Translations under genes and position numbers: made by a program
The notes under the pieces: model-generated
What the model was told of the DNA's origin: nothing
Seen by the model: only the letters and a program-made list of their open reading frames with translations
The model's database searches: none
From: SIG440 sp045645485
GTDB lineage: Bacteria; Bacillota; Clostridia; Monoglobales; Monoglobaceae
Reading direction: 5' to 3'
Assembly: GCA_045645485.1 (NCBI GenBank)
Contig: JAZRIX010000020.1
Location: 1 to 64,000 of the forward strand
Length of the DNA stretch: 64,000 nt
Shown here: positions 1 through 7,941 of the stretch, in pieces
Numbering within the stretch: position 1 is the first letter of the stretch
Layout of the letters: each line of letters opens with the position of its first letter

Positions 1-76
1 CATTACCCATTCCCTGTGTCAATAGTCCATGGGACAAAACCATATTTTTCCGAACTTTTGCCCGCAAAACTGCAAA

Positions 77-114
77 AACCACAAAACGGCGGCTTTCGCC
101 GGGGTTTTGTGGTT
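77..114 (-). terminator. Terminator of the nagA-nagB-like operon
   Basis: A long stem (AACCACAAAAC pairing with GTTTTGTGGTT around a GC-rich centre) lies just past the stop of the NagB-like gene. On the minus strand it is followed by TTTTTG. This is a typical intrinsic terminator. Confidence 0.8.
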
Positions 115-145
115 GCGCTTTTGATAAAAGGTTTCTTGCGAAATC

Positions 146-1117
146 TTAATATCCAACTTTTTCCCAGCATTCGAATGGAGCTGCAAGCTCTTCGCTGATG
201 TAAACCTGAGTCTTCTTTGTCTGAAGCATTGAGCTGGGGAGATAAGGTGTAACAGGACCATGTGTGCAAAGACGGCTTGTCATTCTCTGCCATGATGAGA
301 ATGTACCGCAGGTTGCAAGTGCATGAACTTCGATTCTTTCCTTTGCGCGCATTACATCGAGAGGACCGATGGTTGCAGCACAGGGAGGAACATTTGCGAT
401 ATCACCGGACTGACCGAATGTACCGTTGAGTGAGTTCTGCATAATGGTCATAGGATGAAGCTTAACAATCTGTGCAGGCTGGTTGAGCCATTCTTCAACG
501 TCACCGCTGCCGATGAATTCAGGAATAGGATCAACGAATGCCATATGACCTGCCCAACCGGGAGAAGTAGATGCGATATCAGCACCTGTTCCCTCAGTTA
601 TATCGTCAATAATCTTTGAATAATCATTGATGTTTGCATTTGTGGGGAAGTGAACATTTTCCATGGGCATACGGAGCTTTTCATCAATCTGATAGTAAAG
701 ATACTTGATCATAGAATGAGCAAAGCCTGCTTCGTATGTGATAGGAGCGATGTTACCGTTTTCATCAGCCCATTCATCTTCTGCTACAAGGTGAACCTTG
801 CTGCAGTCAACGCCGAAGTAGTTGATGAGCTGTGCAAGAGGAATGTATGTATCAGGCTCGGGGTTGCCGAGAATCATTGTGAAGCTCTTGCCTGCTTCTG
901 ATGCAGCTCTGAGGCGTTCAAAAAGTGTTGCGATGAGAACGGGATGGGGGTTCATCATAACCTTTACGTTAAATTCGGGATGCCACCAATCTTCTCTCTT
1001 TTCGAGGTCCTTGCCGCTGAGGCTGCGAACATAATCGCAAACCTTTTTGTCCTTGAAAGGAACAAATTCATGAGGCTGGAAATCAAATTTTGTTGCGGGA
1101 TCAGTAATAAAACTCAT
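146..1117 (-). CDS. NagB-like glucosamine-6-phosphate deaminase/isomerase family protein
   Basis: A 323-residue cytoplasmic protein of the glucosamine-6-phosphate isomerase/deaminase superfamily. The family converts an amino-sugar 6-phosphate to the keto-sugar phosphate plus ammonia. Family-like stretches are MNPHPVLIATLF, the sugar-phosphate loop region LVAEDEWADE and SPGWAGHMAFVDP, which corresponds to the GIGxDGHIAFNEP active-site motif of classical NagB. It is about 60 residues longer than ordinary NagB and the motif is altered, so the exact substrate is uncertain. The start ATG overlaps the TGA of the upstream NagA-like gene (ATGA), so the two are translationally coupled and should act in one amino-sugar catabolic pathway. 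I leave the symbol empty because of the divergence. Confidence 0.75.
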   Translation of the reverse strand: MSFITDPATKFDFQPHEFVPFKDKKVCDYVRSLSGKDLEKREDWWHPEFNVKVMMNPHPVLIATLFERLRAASEAGKSFTMILGNPEPDTYIPLAQLINYFGVDCSKVHLVAEDEWADENGNIAPITYEAGFAHSMIKYLYYQIDEKLRMPMENVHFPTNANINDYSKIIDDITEGTGADIASTSPGWAGHMAFVDPIPEFIGSGDVEEWLNQPAQIVKLHPMTIMQNSLNGTFGQSGDIANVPPCAATIGPLDVMRAKERIEVHALATCGTFSSWQRMTSRLCTHGPVTPYLPSSMLQTKKTQVYISEELAAPFECWEKVGY

Positions 1118-2250
1118 TTTACAATTTCTCCTTTTAATATAGTATTTTTAACATTAAACCATTGATCAACAATGATTAAGTTCGCAAGATTGCCTTTTTT
1201 AATCTGTCCGATTTCGGGCATATTCAAAAGACGTGAGGGGTTGAGTGATGCATATTTGAACACATCACACACAGAACCGCCTGTGTGCACCATCATATTA
1301 TGGCACGCAACATCCAGAGTGAGCTTTGAGCCGGCAATATCACCGCCCCAGTCAAAGTTAATGTCAAAGGCTTCCTCCAGGCCCGGAAGGGGAGGACCGT
1401 CAGCAACAAAAGAATCCGCAATAAGGATAATTTTGTCCTGACCCTTTATCTTCTTCACAAGACGAATCATATAGGGGTGAACGTGAACACCAAAGGAGTC
1501 AACAATCAGCTCTGCATAGATACCGTCGTTGTAATTAACAGTTTCGTCAACGCAGACACCGCGTACTTCGGGATAGTTTTCAAGGGTTCCCGTTGCGTTT
1601 GTGTGGTGCGTGCCAAGCTTGAGTCCGTATGGCATCAGAGCTTCAATCTGTTCGGGAGTTGCCTCTGAATGAGCAACAGAGAAAACAATTTCAGGAATTT
1701 CACGCTTAACATACTTTACGAAATCAAGAATACCCTCTCTCTCGGGAGCAACGCACCATACCTTTGCGAAATCCTTTGCGGCTTCCACAACCTCGGCATA
1801 GTCCTTTTCAACGATTGCGTCCTTCCAGACATTCTTTTCCTTGTCGCAACCGAAGTCAGGGTTGAGGTAAGGACCTTCCATATAAACACCGATGATGTTT
1901 CCGCATTCGCCTGCGGCAATGGCATCCTTGAACTTCTTGATTGCATCAAGGTGTTCCTGCTTGTTCATACTGTAGAAAAGAGCAGGAAGAACCGAAGTCA
2001 CTCCGTGGTCAAGAAGGGTTCTTGAGCACTTCACGGGGTCTTCGTGAAAATAAGTATTTCCGTCTGCATGAGTATGTATATCAATCAGTCCGGGACCAAC
2101 AAAATTGCCCTGAGCATCAATCACTTCGGCACCGTCTGGAACAGGCATCTTTCTGCCAAAATCCACAATTCTGTCGCCATCCATAATCAAAGTTGCATCA
2201 GGAATATAGTGGTCCGGCATAACAAGTGTTGCATTTATAATAGCTTTCAT
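1114..2250 (-). CDS. N-acetylglucosamine-6-phosphate deacetylase-like amidohydrolase (NagA family)
   Basis: A 378-residue amidohydrolase. Metal-ligand motif DIHTHADGN sits near residue 60, then MEGPYLNP, AHSEAT and HHTNATG, matching the NagA layout of HxH, EGP(Y/F)L, H and H-x-N. The usual TDA aspartate region reads IADSFVADG. The family removes acetate from N-acetylglucosamine-6-phosphate. I choose the ATG at 2250 because AAGGAA lies 8 nt upstream; a GTG two codons earlier is also open. It is the first gene of a two-gene operon with the NagB-like gene, behind a near-perfect promoter and divergent from a LacI regulator that is the obvious candidate controller. Altered motifs leave room for another N-acetylated sugar phosphate. 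Confidence 0.8.
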   Translation of the reverse strand: MKAIINATLVMPDHYIPDATLIMDGDRIVDFGRKMPVPDGAEVIDAQGNFVGPGLIDIHTHADGNTYFHEDPVKCSRTLLDHGVTSVLPALFYSMNKQEHLDAIKKFKDAIAAGECGNIIGVYMEGPYLNPDFGCDKEKNVWKDAIVEKDYAEVVEAAKDFAKVWCVAPEREGILDFVKYVKREIPEIVFSVAHSEATPEQIEALMPYGLKLGTHHTNATGTLENYPEVRGVCVDETVNYNDGIYAELIVDSFGVHVHPYMIRLVKKIKGQDKIILIADSFVADGPPLPGLEEAFDINFDWGGDIAGSKLTLDVACHNMMVHTGGSVCDVFKYASLNPSRLLNMPEIGQIKKGNLANLIIVDQWFNVKNTILKGEIVK

Positions 2251-2327
2251 AATCACATTCCTTGCCTTTCTGCCGTAAAATCAGGAATCTCGTGACATAG
2301 TATCTCACAATAATTTCCCTATAACAA

Positions 2328-2356
2328 ATTATAACTTTACAAAACAGCATTGTCAA
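2328..2356 (-). promoter_or_regulatory. Sigma-A promoter of the nagA-nagB-like operon
   Basis: Read on the minus strand, TTGACA (2356-2351), a 17-bp spacer and TATAAT (2333-2328) form a perfect consensus promoter directed at the NagA-like gene. Confidence 0.85.
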
Positions 2357-2368
2357 CTACAAAATTCA

Positions 2369-2381
2369 CGAAACTTTTTCG
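2369..2381. promoter_or_regulatory. Candidate LacI-type operator, site 1
   Basis: CGAAACTTTTTCG is an imperfect inverted repeat between the two divergent promoters. It resembles a second site at 2459-2470. Two similar sites flanking the promoters suit autoregulation plus control of the sugar operon by the divergent LacI protein. The assignment is inference from position and symmetry. Confidence 0.45.
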
Positions 2382-2396
2382 AAATCTAAAAAATCC

Positions 2397-2425
2397 TTGA
2401 AATGCGATTGCTGTTGTGATATACT
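2397..2425 (+). promoter_or_regulatory. Promoter of the LacI-family regulator
   Basis: TTGAAA (2397-2402), 17-bp spacer, TATACT (2420-2425), reading toward the regulator gene. Confidence 0.75.
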
Positions 2426-2458
2426 GACCACGTAATCAGCATTGCTGTACATTACTTA

Positions 2459-2470
2459 CGAAAGTTTTCG
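2459..2470. promoter_or_regulatory. Candidate LacI-type operator, site 2
   Basis: CGAAAGTTTTCG has CGAAA/TTTCG arms and lies immediately before the ribosome binding site of the regulator. It matches the arms of site 1 about 90 bp away. Confidence 0.45.
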
Positions 2471-2481
2471 GAGGTGCAGAA

Positions 2482-3453
2482 GTGACTCTTGCAAAAATCG
2501 CAAAACTGGCAAATGTAGCTGTTTCTACAGTTTCAAAGGCTTTTTCGGATAGCCCCGAAATCAGCACCGAAACAAAAGAGATGATAATGCAAATCGCAAA
2601 GGAAAACGGTTGCTATGAAAAATACTACAAGCCAAAATACAACAAAAAGCTTATAGCCGTAATCTTTCCCGAAATGCTGGGGAATCAGTATGCACATATG
2701 GCAACCTTTCTTGAGGAACGAATTACAAAGAAAGGCGGTACAATGTTGCTTTCAGTCAGTGCCTTCTCTCCCGAAAAGCAAGCTGAGCTCATTGATTATT
2801 ACTCAAAGTTTGCCCATGCCGACGGTATAATTGTTGTTGAACCCGTAGCAAAAATAAAAGCAAATTACGACATTCCCATTATTCAGATAGGAATGGAAAA
2901 GGACAACGGAAACGTCCACGCCATATACGCAGATATGGGTGATGCGCTGATGCAATGTATCGGTCTTTTGAAGAAGTCAGGGCATCACAGCATAGGCTTT
3001 GTGGGCGAAAAATATACCCAGAAGGAATACGAGCTTTTCCGAAGTACAGCCGCAAGATGCGGAGTTGCAATCCAGCCGAAGTTCGTATCCGTCAATGAAC
3101 ACAGGTTTCACGAATGCGGATATTACGGTATTGACTCAATGCTCAAAAAGGGATGTCTGCCCACAGCAATATTTGCCGCATACAGCCATATTGCCGTGGG
3201 AATTCTGCAGAGGCTTAACGAAGAGCAGCTGAAGGTTCCCGAAGATATATCTGTTGTATGTCTCAATGATATAAACGGCATACCGTACGGAAATTTGAAA
3301 GTTTCGTGTATAAAAATGCAGCTTGAGGAGCTTTGCTCCGAAACCATTCACCTTCTTTATCGTCTTCTTGCAAAAAACGGCGGTGTCTCAAAGCACACCA
3401 TAACCGTAGAACGGCAGTTCTTTGAAGGAGAAACTATTTACAGAATAAAATAG
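2482..3453 (+). CDS. LacI-family transcriptional regulator
   Basis: A 323-residue repressor-type protein. The N-terminal helix-turn-helix (LAKIAKLANVAVSTVSKAF) is the LacI signature, followed by a periplasmic-binding-protein-like sensor domain from about residue 58 to the end (LIAVIFPE; DGIIVVEPV; KSGHHSIGFVGE; PEDISVVCLND). The start is GTG, fixed by the strong GGAGGTG at 2470-2476. It is transcribed away from the NagA/NagB-like operon, and two CGAAA-nn-TTTCG-like sites lie between, so it most likely senses a sugar phosphate or amino sugar and represses the operon. The ligand cannot be read from sequence. Confidence 0.9.
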   Translation: MTLAKIAKLANVAVSTVSKAFSDSPEISTETKEMIMQIAKENGCYEKYYKPKYNKKLIAVIFPEMLGNQYAHMATFLEERITKKGGTMLLSVSAFSPEKQAELIDYYSKFAHADGIIVVEPVAKIKANYDIPIIQIGMEKDNGNVHAIYADMGDALMQCIGLLKKSGHHSIGFVGEKYTQKEYELFRSTAARCGVAIQPKFVSVNEHRFHECGYYGIDSMLKKGCLPTAIFAAYSHIAVGILQRLNEEQLKVPEDISVVCLNDINGIPYGNLKVSCIKMQLEELCSETIHLLYRLLAKNGGVSKHTITVERQFFEGETIYRIK

Positions 3454-3456
3454 CTC

Positions 3457-3664
3457 AAGAGGAAGCTCAGGATGACAATTAATGACCTTTGGTTTCTTTA
3501 ACAAATGTTGGAGGCTGACACAAAGATTCTTCGCTTATTGCTCAGAATGACACTGCATCAAACTTAACAGGGTCGTCCTGAGTTTACCGAAGGATCTTTC
3601 CAACGTGATTTCCCCCAACATTTGCTAAAGAACCTGATTTTGTCAGCACCTTCAGCTTCCTCTT
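3457..3664. repeat. MITE-like dispersed repeat with imperfect terminal inverted repeats
   Basis: The two ends are imperfect inverted copies: GAGGAAGCT plus CTTTAACAAATGTTGGAGG (3496-3514) on the left, and the complement of CTTTAGCAAATGTTGGGG (3613-3630) plus the complement of GAGGAAGCT on the right. Inside are opposing cores, AGATTCTTCG...CAGAATGAC (about 3525-3551) and GTCGTCCTGAG...CGAAGGATCT (about 3572-3597). The same TAAATGTTGGGGGAAA + TTGGAA + CTTCG + CTCAGGATGAC series recurs near 19432-19489. No ORF lies inside, so this would be a non-autonomous element or REP-like repeat. Confidence 0.75.
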
Positions 3665-3667
3665 TGC

Positions 3668-4417
3668 TTATATTTCAATTTTTCTTTTTTCGGTTGTTGC
3701 AAAAACAACCGCAACCACTTTCTTTGCTCCTGCCGCCTTCAAAGCACGGCTGCATTCAATAACCGTCGCACGTGTTGTGCATACATCATCCACCAGAAGA
3801 ACCGTCTTTCCCTTTACCTTTTCAGGAGCGGATACCTCCATACTGTTCCTCAGATTAACAAGTCTTTGGTGATAATTCAACTCTGTCTGTTTGTAGGTAG
3901 TCCGTGTCTTTTTCAGCAGAGCTTTTTCTGCGGGAATCCCCGTTCTACTTGACACAGCACGGCAAATCAATTCTACGTTATCAAAGCACGCTGTTCGCTT
4001 GTCTGCACTGTGAGCAGGAGCTCCGCATACAATATCAAATTCCGCTTTGTCAAATACCTCTTCAAAACGCATTGCAACAAGGTCACCAAAGCCCTTGGCA
4101 GTACTCTGGATTTCCTCCCGCTTGTACCGTCTGATTGCCCTGTCCACAGGCGGTCTGTAAGGAAAAACCGATACCACTTTGTCAAAATACAAAGGAGAGG
4201 TTTCTGTACAAAAATAACACCTTTGACGTTTTCCGTAGCTTACAACGGGTTTTCCGCATTTTTCGCAGCAAAGCATATCCCTGCACCACACCAGTGATTT
4301 CAGACATCGGGAACAGGTCCAATCTGACGAATTGATTTCCAGAGTCTCACCGCAAAAAATACAGCGACGGGGATAGAAGAAATTTGCTGCTGTGCTGAAA
4401 AGCTTTTTCAGAATCAA
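3668..4417 (-). CDS. comF: ComF-family phosphoribosyltransferase-like protein
   Basis: A 249-residue ComF-type protein. The N-terminal zinc-finger half carries CIFCG, CSRC, CEKCG and CYFC cysteine pairs (residues about 18-72). The C-terminal half is a type I phosphoribosyltransferase fold with the PRPP loop VLLVDDVCTTRAT. ComF proteins act in DNA uptake during competence, or in related DNA processing. The start is a TTG that overlaps the TGA of the upstream lipoprotein gene (TTGA), indicating translational coupling; no in-frame ATG lies upstream of the first zinc pair. No other competence genes are in the window. Confidence 0.85.
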   Translation of the reverse strand: MILKKLFSTAANFFYPRRCIFCGETLEINSSDWTCSRCLKSLVWCRDMLCCEKCGKPVVSYGKRQRCYFCTETSPLYFDKVVSVFPYRPPVDRAIRRYKREEIQSTAKGFGDLVAMRFEEVFDKAEFDIVCGAPAHSADKRTACFDNVELICRAVSSRTGIPAEKALLKKTRTTYKQTELNYHQRLVNLRNSMEVSAPEKVKGKTVLLVDDVCTTRATVIECSRALKAAGAKKVVAVVFATTEKRKIEI

Positions 4418-5337
4418 TCGCCCATCCAGAATGTAATCACCCCTCTTTCACCTTCATATTCAATATAGAAGGCATAATAATTATGTATCTCTGCATAAGT
4501 AATAACGGTTATCGACTTGCCTTCTTCAAATTCCTTGCTTTTCTCAGGGTCAAAGTTCTGAAGATATCTTGCATCACCAAGGTCATGGGGAAGCTCGGGT
4601 GTCGGAGTGTAAAAAGCAGTAAAAGCTTTTGATACTGTATACTCACCCTGAATATCTCCCCAGGCATTAAGGACGGTTTCTTTCCACTCCCTTCCTACTG
4701 CGTCATAGCATACAAAGGCAACCCTTTCATCCGTGAATCCCATATTGTCGAAGGAAGTAACCACCCTTCCCTTTCCGTTGCACCATATCGCCCCGTAAGT
4801 AGGACCCACAGCAGATTCATCAGCTTTGATATCTCCGTATATATCCGTATAAACCATATCATACCTGGCAACATAATGTTCAAGTGCATACAAATCCCTT
4901 CCGTCATAGCGAACAAAGGAAATACCGGGGTCTCCGCTGTAACCGTCAACACAGATTGCAATTTCACGCAACTTATCGGTTATATCAATGTCCACCACCG
5001 CAATACAAACGGGTGAGACACCAAAAACTTCAATACTCTGTCCGTCTACCGAGACCACCGCACTGTCCTTTTCAAAAGAAACAGAAACCTTTGATTCAAT
5101 GCCGTCCGCAAGAACAACATCAGCTTCAAAAATCTTGTTTTCATAATCGGACATTAAATCATCGGCAATCATCTCGACAACAAAATCCCCAAGAGGAGCA
5201 AAACCGTCATCCAGATTTTTGAAAACCTTCTTCATTTCAGAATCCGTATCTGACAGCTTGGAAAAAATAATTCCGCAGCCTGAAAAAACAGATACACAAA
5301 AAACTGTCAAAACAAAAACTGCAAAATATTTCTTCAT
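4414..5337 (-). CDS. Predicted lipoprotein of unknown function
   Basis: A 307-residue protein with a lipoprotein signal peptide: MKKYFAVFVLTV hydrophobic core, then lipobox VFSGC near residue 20, so it should be anchored outside the membrane. The rest is rich in Asp, Tyr and beta-type sequence, with no motif I recognise. It is the first gene of a pair with comF, the stop and start overlapping by 4 nt. No biochemical role can be assigned. Confidence 0.8.
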   Translation of the reverse strand: MKKYFAVFVLTVFCVSVFSGCGIIFSKLSDTDSEMKKVFKNLDDGFAPLGDFVVEMIADDLMSDYENKIFEADVVLADGIESKVSVSFEKDSAVVSVDGQSIEVFGVSPVCIAVVDIDITDKLREIAICVDGYSGDPGISFVRYDGRDLYALEHYVARYDMVYTDIYGDIKADESAVGPTYGAIWCNGKGRVVTSFDNMGFTDERVAFVCYDAVGREWKETVLNAWGDIQGEYTVSKAFTAFYTPTPELPHDLGDARYLQNFDPEKSKEFEEGKSITVITYAEIHNYYAFYIEYEGERGVITFWMGD

Positions 5338-5364
5338 AGCAACATCTCCTTTTTTAAAAAATAA

Positions 5365-5384
5365 TGGGCGTTTTTAAAACGCCC
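5365..5384. terminator. Hairpin upstream of the lipoprotein gene
   Basis: TGGGCGTTTT pairs with AAAACGCCCA, followed on the minus strand by ATTATTTTTT. It lies 28 nt before the lipoprotein start, so it either ends a transcript from the right or attenuates the lipoprotein-comF operon. Confidence 0.6.
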
Positions 5385-5516
5385 AACAAAATCAGTATAA
5401 CACAAAACACGGTGGTATGTAAATAAAAACTTTTGCTTCACGTAAAAATTCTGCGTTTATTACAAAAAATTTCTTTATTGTTTTTTGAAATCCTGAAAAT
5501 ATTTATGAAATAACAA

Positions 5517-5544
5517 GAGCTGTGAAAGCATTGTTTCACAGCTC
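5517..5544 (-). terminator. Terminator overlapping the stop of the small ORF at 5536-5745
   Basis: GAGCTGTGAAA (5517-5527) pairs with TTTCACAGCTC (5534-5544). The stem includes the last codons and stop of the short minus-strand ORF. Confidence 0.6.
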
Positions 5545-5745
5545 GAAAATCACATATAGCAGAGGACAATGCCTGTTTGCATCATCAGCTTTTTCTGTTT
5601 TTTTTCCTTCGTCTATCTCTTTTTGAGTATCGTCAATCGCCTTCTTAATATCAAATGAACGATATTTCTTTTCCAAAGCATTACAGATAAATTTTTTCAA
5701 TTCCGCAACTTCATCCCCATGAACATTTTTTCTATAATAATTCAT
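5536..5745 (-). CDS. Small hypothetical protein (69 aa)
   Basis: A 69-residue, highly charged, mostly helical ORF (KKFICNALEKKY; DDTQKEIDEGKK) with no family I recognise. It lies between the ceramidase-like gene and the lipoprotein gene on the same strand and ends inside a terminator hairpin. No good ribosome binding site precedes the ATG, so it may be a remnant of a larger gene or not translated. Confidence 0.4.
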   Translation of the reverse strand: MNYYRKNVHGDEVAELKKFICNALEKKYRSFDIKKAIDDTQKEIDEGKKTEKADDANRHCPLLYVIFEL

Positions 5746-5791
5746 TTTGAGATTTTTGTCAATCCGAAAAATTTCGCTGCTTTGAAGCTAA

Positions 5792-7114
5792 TTACATCTG
5801 CTTTCCCATTTCAAGAAGCTTTTCAGCCATTTTGTAGCCTGCTTCTCTTTCAAGACGGTTTGAACCGGGGCGTGACTCATAGATTGTATCATAGAACATG
5901 TCCTTTGCAACAACATAACCCATTGTCATATTGGTCATGGATGCAACCATATTCTTTTTTGTGTCGCTGCCGTTCTTCACAATATCGCCAAAGTGGCTAA
6001 AGATTTCGCCGGGGAATGCATAAAGCTTGAAATCACCTATTCTGATAACCTGAAGAGGAATATCAAATACAAGAGGATTTGTTTCAAGAAAGTCCATAAG
6101 ACGCTTTGACATTGCCAGTGCATACTGGTCGGGGTCGGTATTGTCTGCCGCAATCTTAACTCCCGGAATTTCCTTTATTGTTGCAATGATGTGTTTTGCG
6201 TGGTCAATATCCTCCTGTGCCACTTCACGTCTGTTCAGCTTTATTATTTCGAACTTTGATGCAACCGTATCACCCGACAGCGGCTGTGCATTTTTTTCAA
6301 TTTTCAGAATTTCATCAGCAAGCAATCTTCCCATATGACGGTAATGGAAGGGGTCTGTGATAGGTTCTTTCACATTAAAATGGTTTATATTTCCTGCTGT
6401 TCCCATAAAGAATACAGAAACAAAATCTTCACCGTACTTCTTCTTCATTATCTTTGAAACCTCTGCAGGATAGTCACCGCTGTATTCTGTTCCGTCAACG
6501 CAGTCAAGATGGCAGTCATAAGCAAAAACCATTCCCTTTGGATTGCCTTCCTTGTCATAAACAAAAAGTGTAGGAACAGACTTGTCAATTTCTGCTGTGG
6601 GTCCCACAATATCAGGATTCAAAACACCGGGGTTTGTTCTTGGTGTTGAGTTTTTCATAAAATAATCACGGCAAAAGGAAATTCCATCAACGTAGCCTCT
6701 CGCAAAGGTCATATTACATTCTTCAAGACGCTTGTATGCAAGAGTAACACAGTCAGCCATAAGCTTTGAAAATACAGTATAATATTCTCTCTGGTTTTCA
6801 ACCGCATCAGGATCATCATTGTAATCAGTTCTGGGGATACCGGTATGAGTATGTACACCCGAGAACATAACATTTTCAGGCTTGATTCCCGTAAACTTTT
6901 CGATTCTTCCCACAACCATATCACGTACTTCTTTTTCAGCAAAGGCACCATCAAGAACCAGCACCGCAACAGTCTCACCATTTGCTTCCGCAACCATAGC
7001 CTTGGCAAAAAGTCTGTCCTTTACGTTGCTGCCCTGACGAAGATTGAAGTATCCCGGAAGAAAACAGCCAAGCGGTGGCGTTATTTCTTTTTCATAAAAT
7101 CCTACTCTGATCAT
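5792..7114 (-). CDS. Neutral/alkaline ceramidase-like hydrolase (cytoplasmic)
   Basis: A 440-residue protein resembling the N-terminal domain of neutral/alkaline non-lysosomal ceramidases. Motifs: GFYEKEITPPLGCFLPGY at the N-terminus, the zinc-site-like SGVHTHTG near residue 95, and DCHLDCVDGTEYSGDYP near residue 200, which corresponds to the family region with a zinc His and the catalytic Ser in (I/Y)SxDxPG. Ceramidases cleave the N-acyl amide of ceramide. Here there is no signal peptide and no C-terminal Ig-like domain, so the protein is probably intracellular and the substrate may be a different amide. It has its own strong promoter and the ribosome binding site AAAGGAG. Confidence 0.75.
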   Translation of the reverse strand: MIRVGFYEKEITPPLGCFLPGYFNLRQGSNVKDRLFAKAMVAEANGETVAVLVLDGAFAEKEVRDMVVGRIEKFTGIKPENVMFSGVHTHTGIPRTDYNDDPDAVENQREYYTVFSKLMADCVTLAYKRLEECNMTFARGYVDGISFCRDYFMKNSTPRTNPGVLNPDIVGPTAEIDKSVPTLFVYDKEGNPKGMVFAYDCHLDCVDGTEYSGDYPAEVSKIMKKKYGEDFVSVFFMGTAGNINHFNVKEPITDPFHYRHMGRLLADEILKIEKNAQPLSGDTVASKFEIIKLNRREVAQEDIDHAKHIIATIKEIPGVKIAADNTDPDQYALAMSKRLMDFLETNPLVFDIPLQVIRIGDFKLYAFPGEIFSHFGDIVKNGSDTKKNMVASMTNMTMGYVVAKDMFYDTIYESRPGSNRLEREAGYKMAEKLLEMGKQM

Positions 7115-7151
7115 ATTAAACTCGCTCCTTTTGATAATTCATTTTATCTGA

Positions 7152-7180
7152 ATTATACTACCCTACAAAATTTTCGTCAA
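7152..7180 (-). promoter_or_regulatory. Promoter of the ceramidase-like gene
   Basis: On the minus strand: TTGACG (7180-7175), 17-bp spacer, TATAAT (7157-7152). Confidence 0.8.
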
Positions 7181-7257
7181 GGAACAAATGTGACAAGATT
7201 TCTCGCCCCGAGTCCGAAAAGTGCGTATATGTGACAGTATCTTCTTCCGTCTCCATA

Positions 7258-7343
7258 ACAAAAAAAGGAGCTGTCGCGTTAAGCGACACCTTCCTTTACT
7301 ATTTTCCTTTTGAACGGTCTGCGCTAAATCAAACAGCCACAAC
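7258..7343 (-). ncRNA. Candidate small RNA (about 86 nt), unknown function
   Basis: On the minus strand TTTACA (7379-7374), an 18-bp spacer and TATAAT (7355-7350) predict a start near 7343. Only about 50 nt later a strong hairpin (GGTGTCGC / GCGACAGCTCC, 7294-7267) followed by TTTTTTT ends transcription. No start codon with a ribosome binding site opens a credible ORF in between. A promoter and terminator this close together suggest a stand-alone small RNA. I do not recognise the family. Confidence 0.4.
7267..7294 (-). terminator. Terminator of the candidate small RNA
   Basis: A GGAGCTGTCGC / GCGACACCTTCC stem with a run of seven T on the minus strand. Confidence 0.75.
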
Positions 7344-7448
7344 AGATTTATTATATCACATAAAAGCGTTCCTTGTAAATACATTTTTCATCAAAGCCTT
7401 GATTTTCTGCGATTTTTACAAAAAAATTCTTTATTCTTTTTATATTAT

Positions 7449-7888
7449 GTCAATTGAAAAAGGTGCCTGAATGTGGTAGACTTAAATCAAGGAAAGGAAG
7501 GTACAATCCAATGAGAACCTAACCCAATTGACTAATAAAAGTGAAGAAAATCTGATTTGAACTAACCCCAAACACGAAAAACACGACGGTGCTACGTATA
7601 ACATAGATTGGCTGCAAAAACAGCTGTTGCAAAAGGTTCGGGTCAGAAAAAAAAGCTTCACCGGAAATGTCAAAAAACTTCTTCTTTTGAAATTCTTTTA
7701 CAACTCAAACATCAAGTTGTTCTCATTAGAGAAAAAAGAAATTTGTAAGTGTAGTTGAGAAGTAAGAAAATGACAAAGGATAGACAAGGAAAGAGAGGAT
7801 AACCAAATGATGTTAGATACAAAGAGTGAACAGAAGTGACCCTCGGTTACAGTGTGAAAAGCTGATACTGAGGGTCACTTCTTTTTTT
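7449..7888 (+). ncRNA. Candidate structured non-coding RNA (about 440 nt)
   Basis: This gene-free stretch shows paired elements on the plus strand. GTCAATTG (7449-7456) pairs with CAATTGAC (7525-7532) and, inside that, AGGT (7461-7464) with ACCT (7517-7520). Near 7610-7630 are AGCTG/CAGCT elements; CAACT...AGTTG forms a hairpin near 7702-7720; ACTTCT near 7677 can pair with AGAAGT near 7758. It ends in a 13-bp terminator stem followed by T7. Only tiny ORFs are open, for example a 10-codon ATGATGTTAGAT frame at about 7807 behind AGAGAGG. A TATTAT -10 at 7443 lacks a clear -35. It could be a large structured RNA or decayed coding DNA; I cannot name a family. Confidence 0.4.
7832..7888 (+). terminator. 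Strong plus-strand intrinsic terminator
   Basis: AGAAGTGACCCTC (7832-7844) pairs with GAGGGTCACTTCT (7870-7882), followed by a T run. No plus-strand coding gene lies upstream, so it must end a non-coding or very short-ORF transcript. Confidence 0.85.
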
Positions 7889-7941
7889 GTATGATAGGAA
7901 TTTACTATTGCCCAGTACTAAACTCCCATCATACAAAAAAG

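Noticed and set aside
7482..7673. 63-codon minus-strand open frame in the RNA-candidate gap
   Set aside because: No ribosome binding site, Cys/Phe/Leu-rich, and it overlaps paired elements on the other strand.
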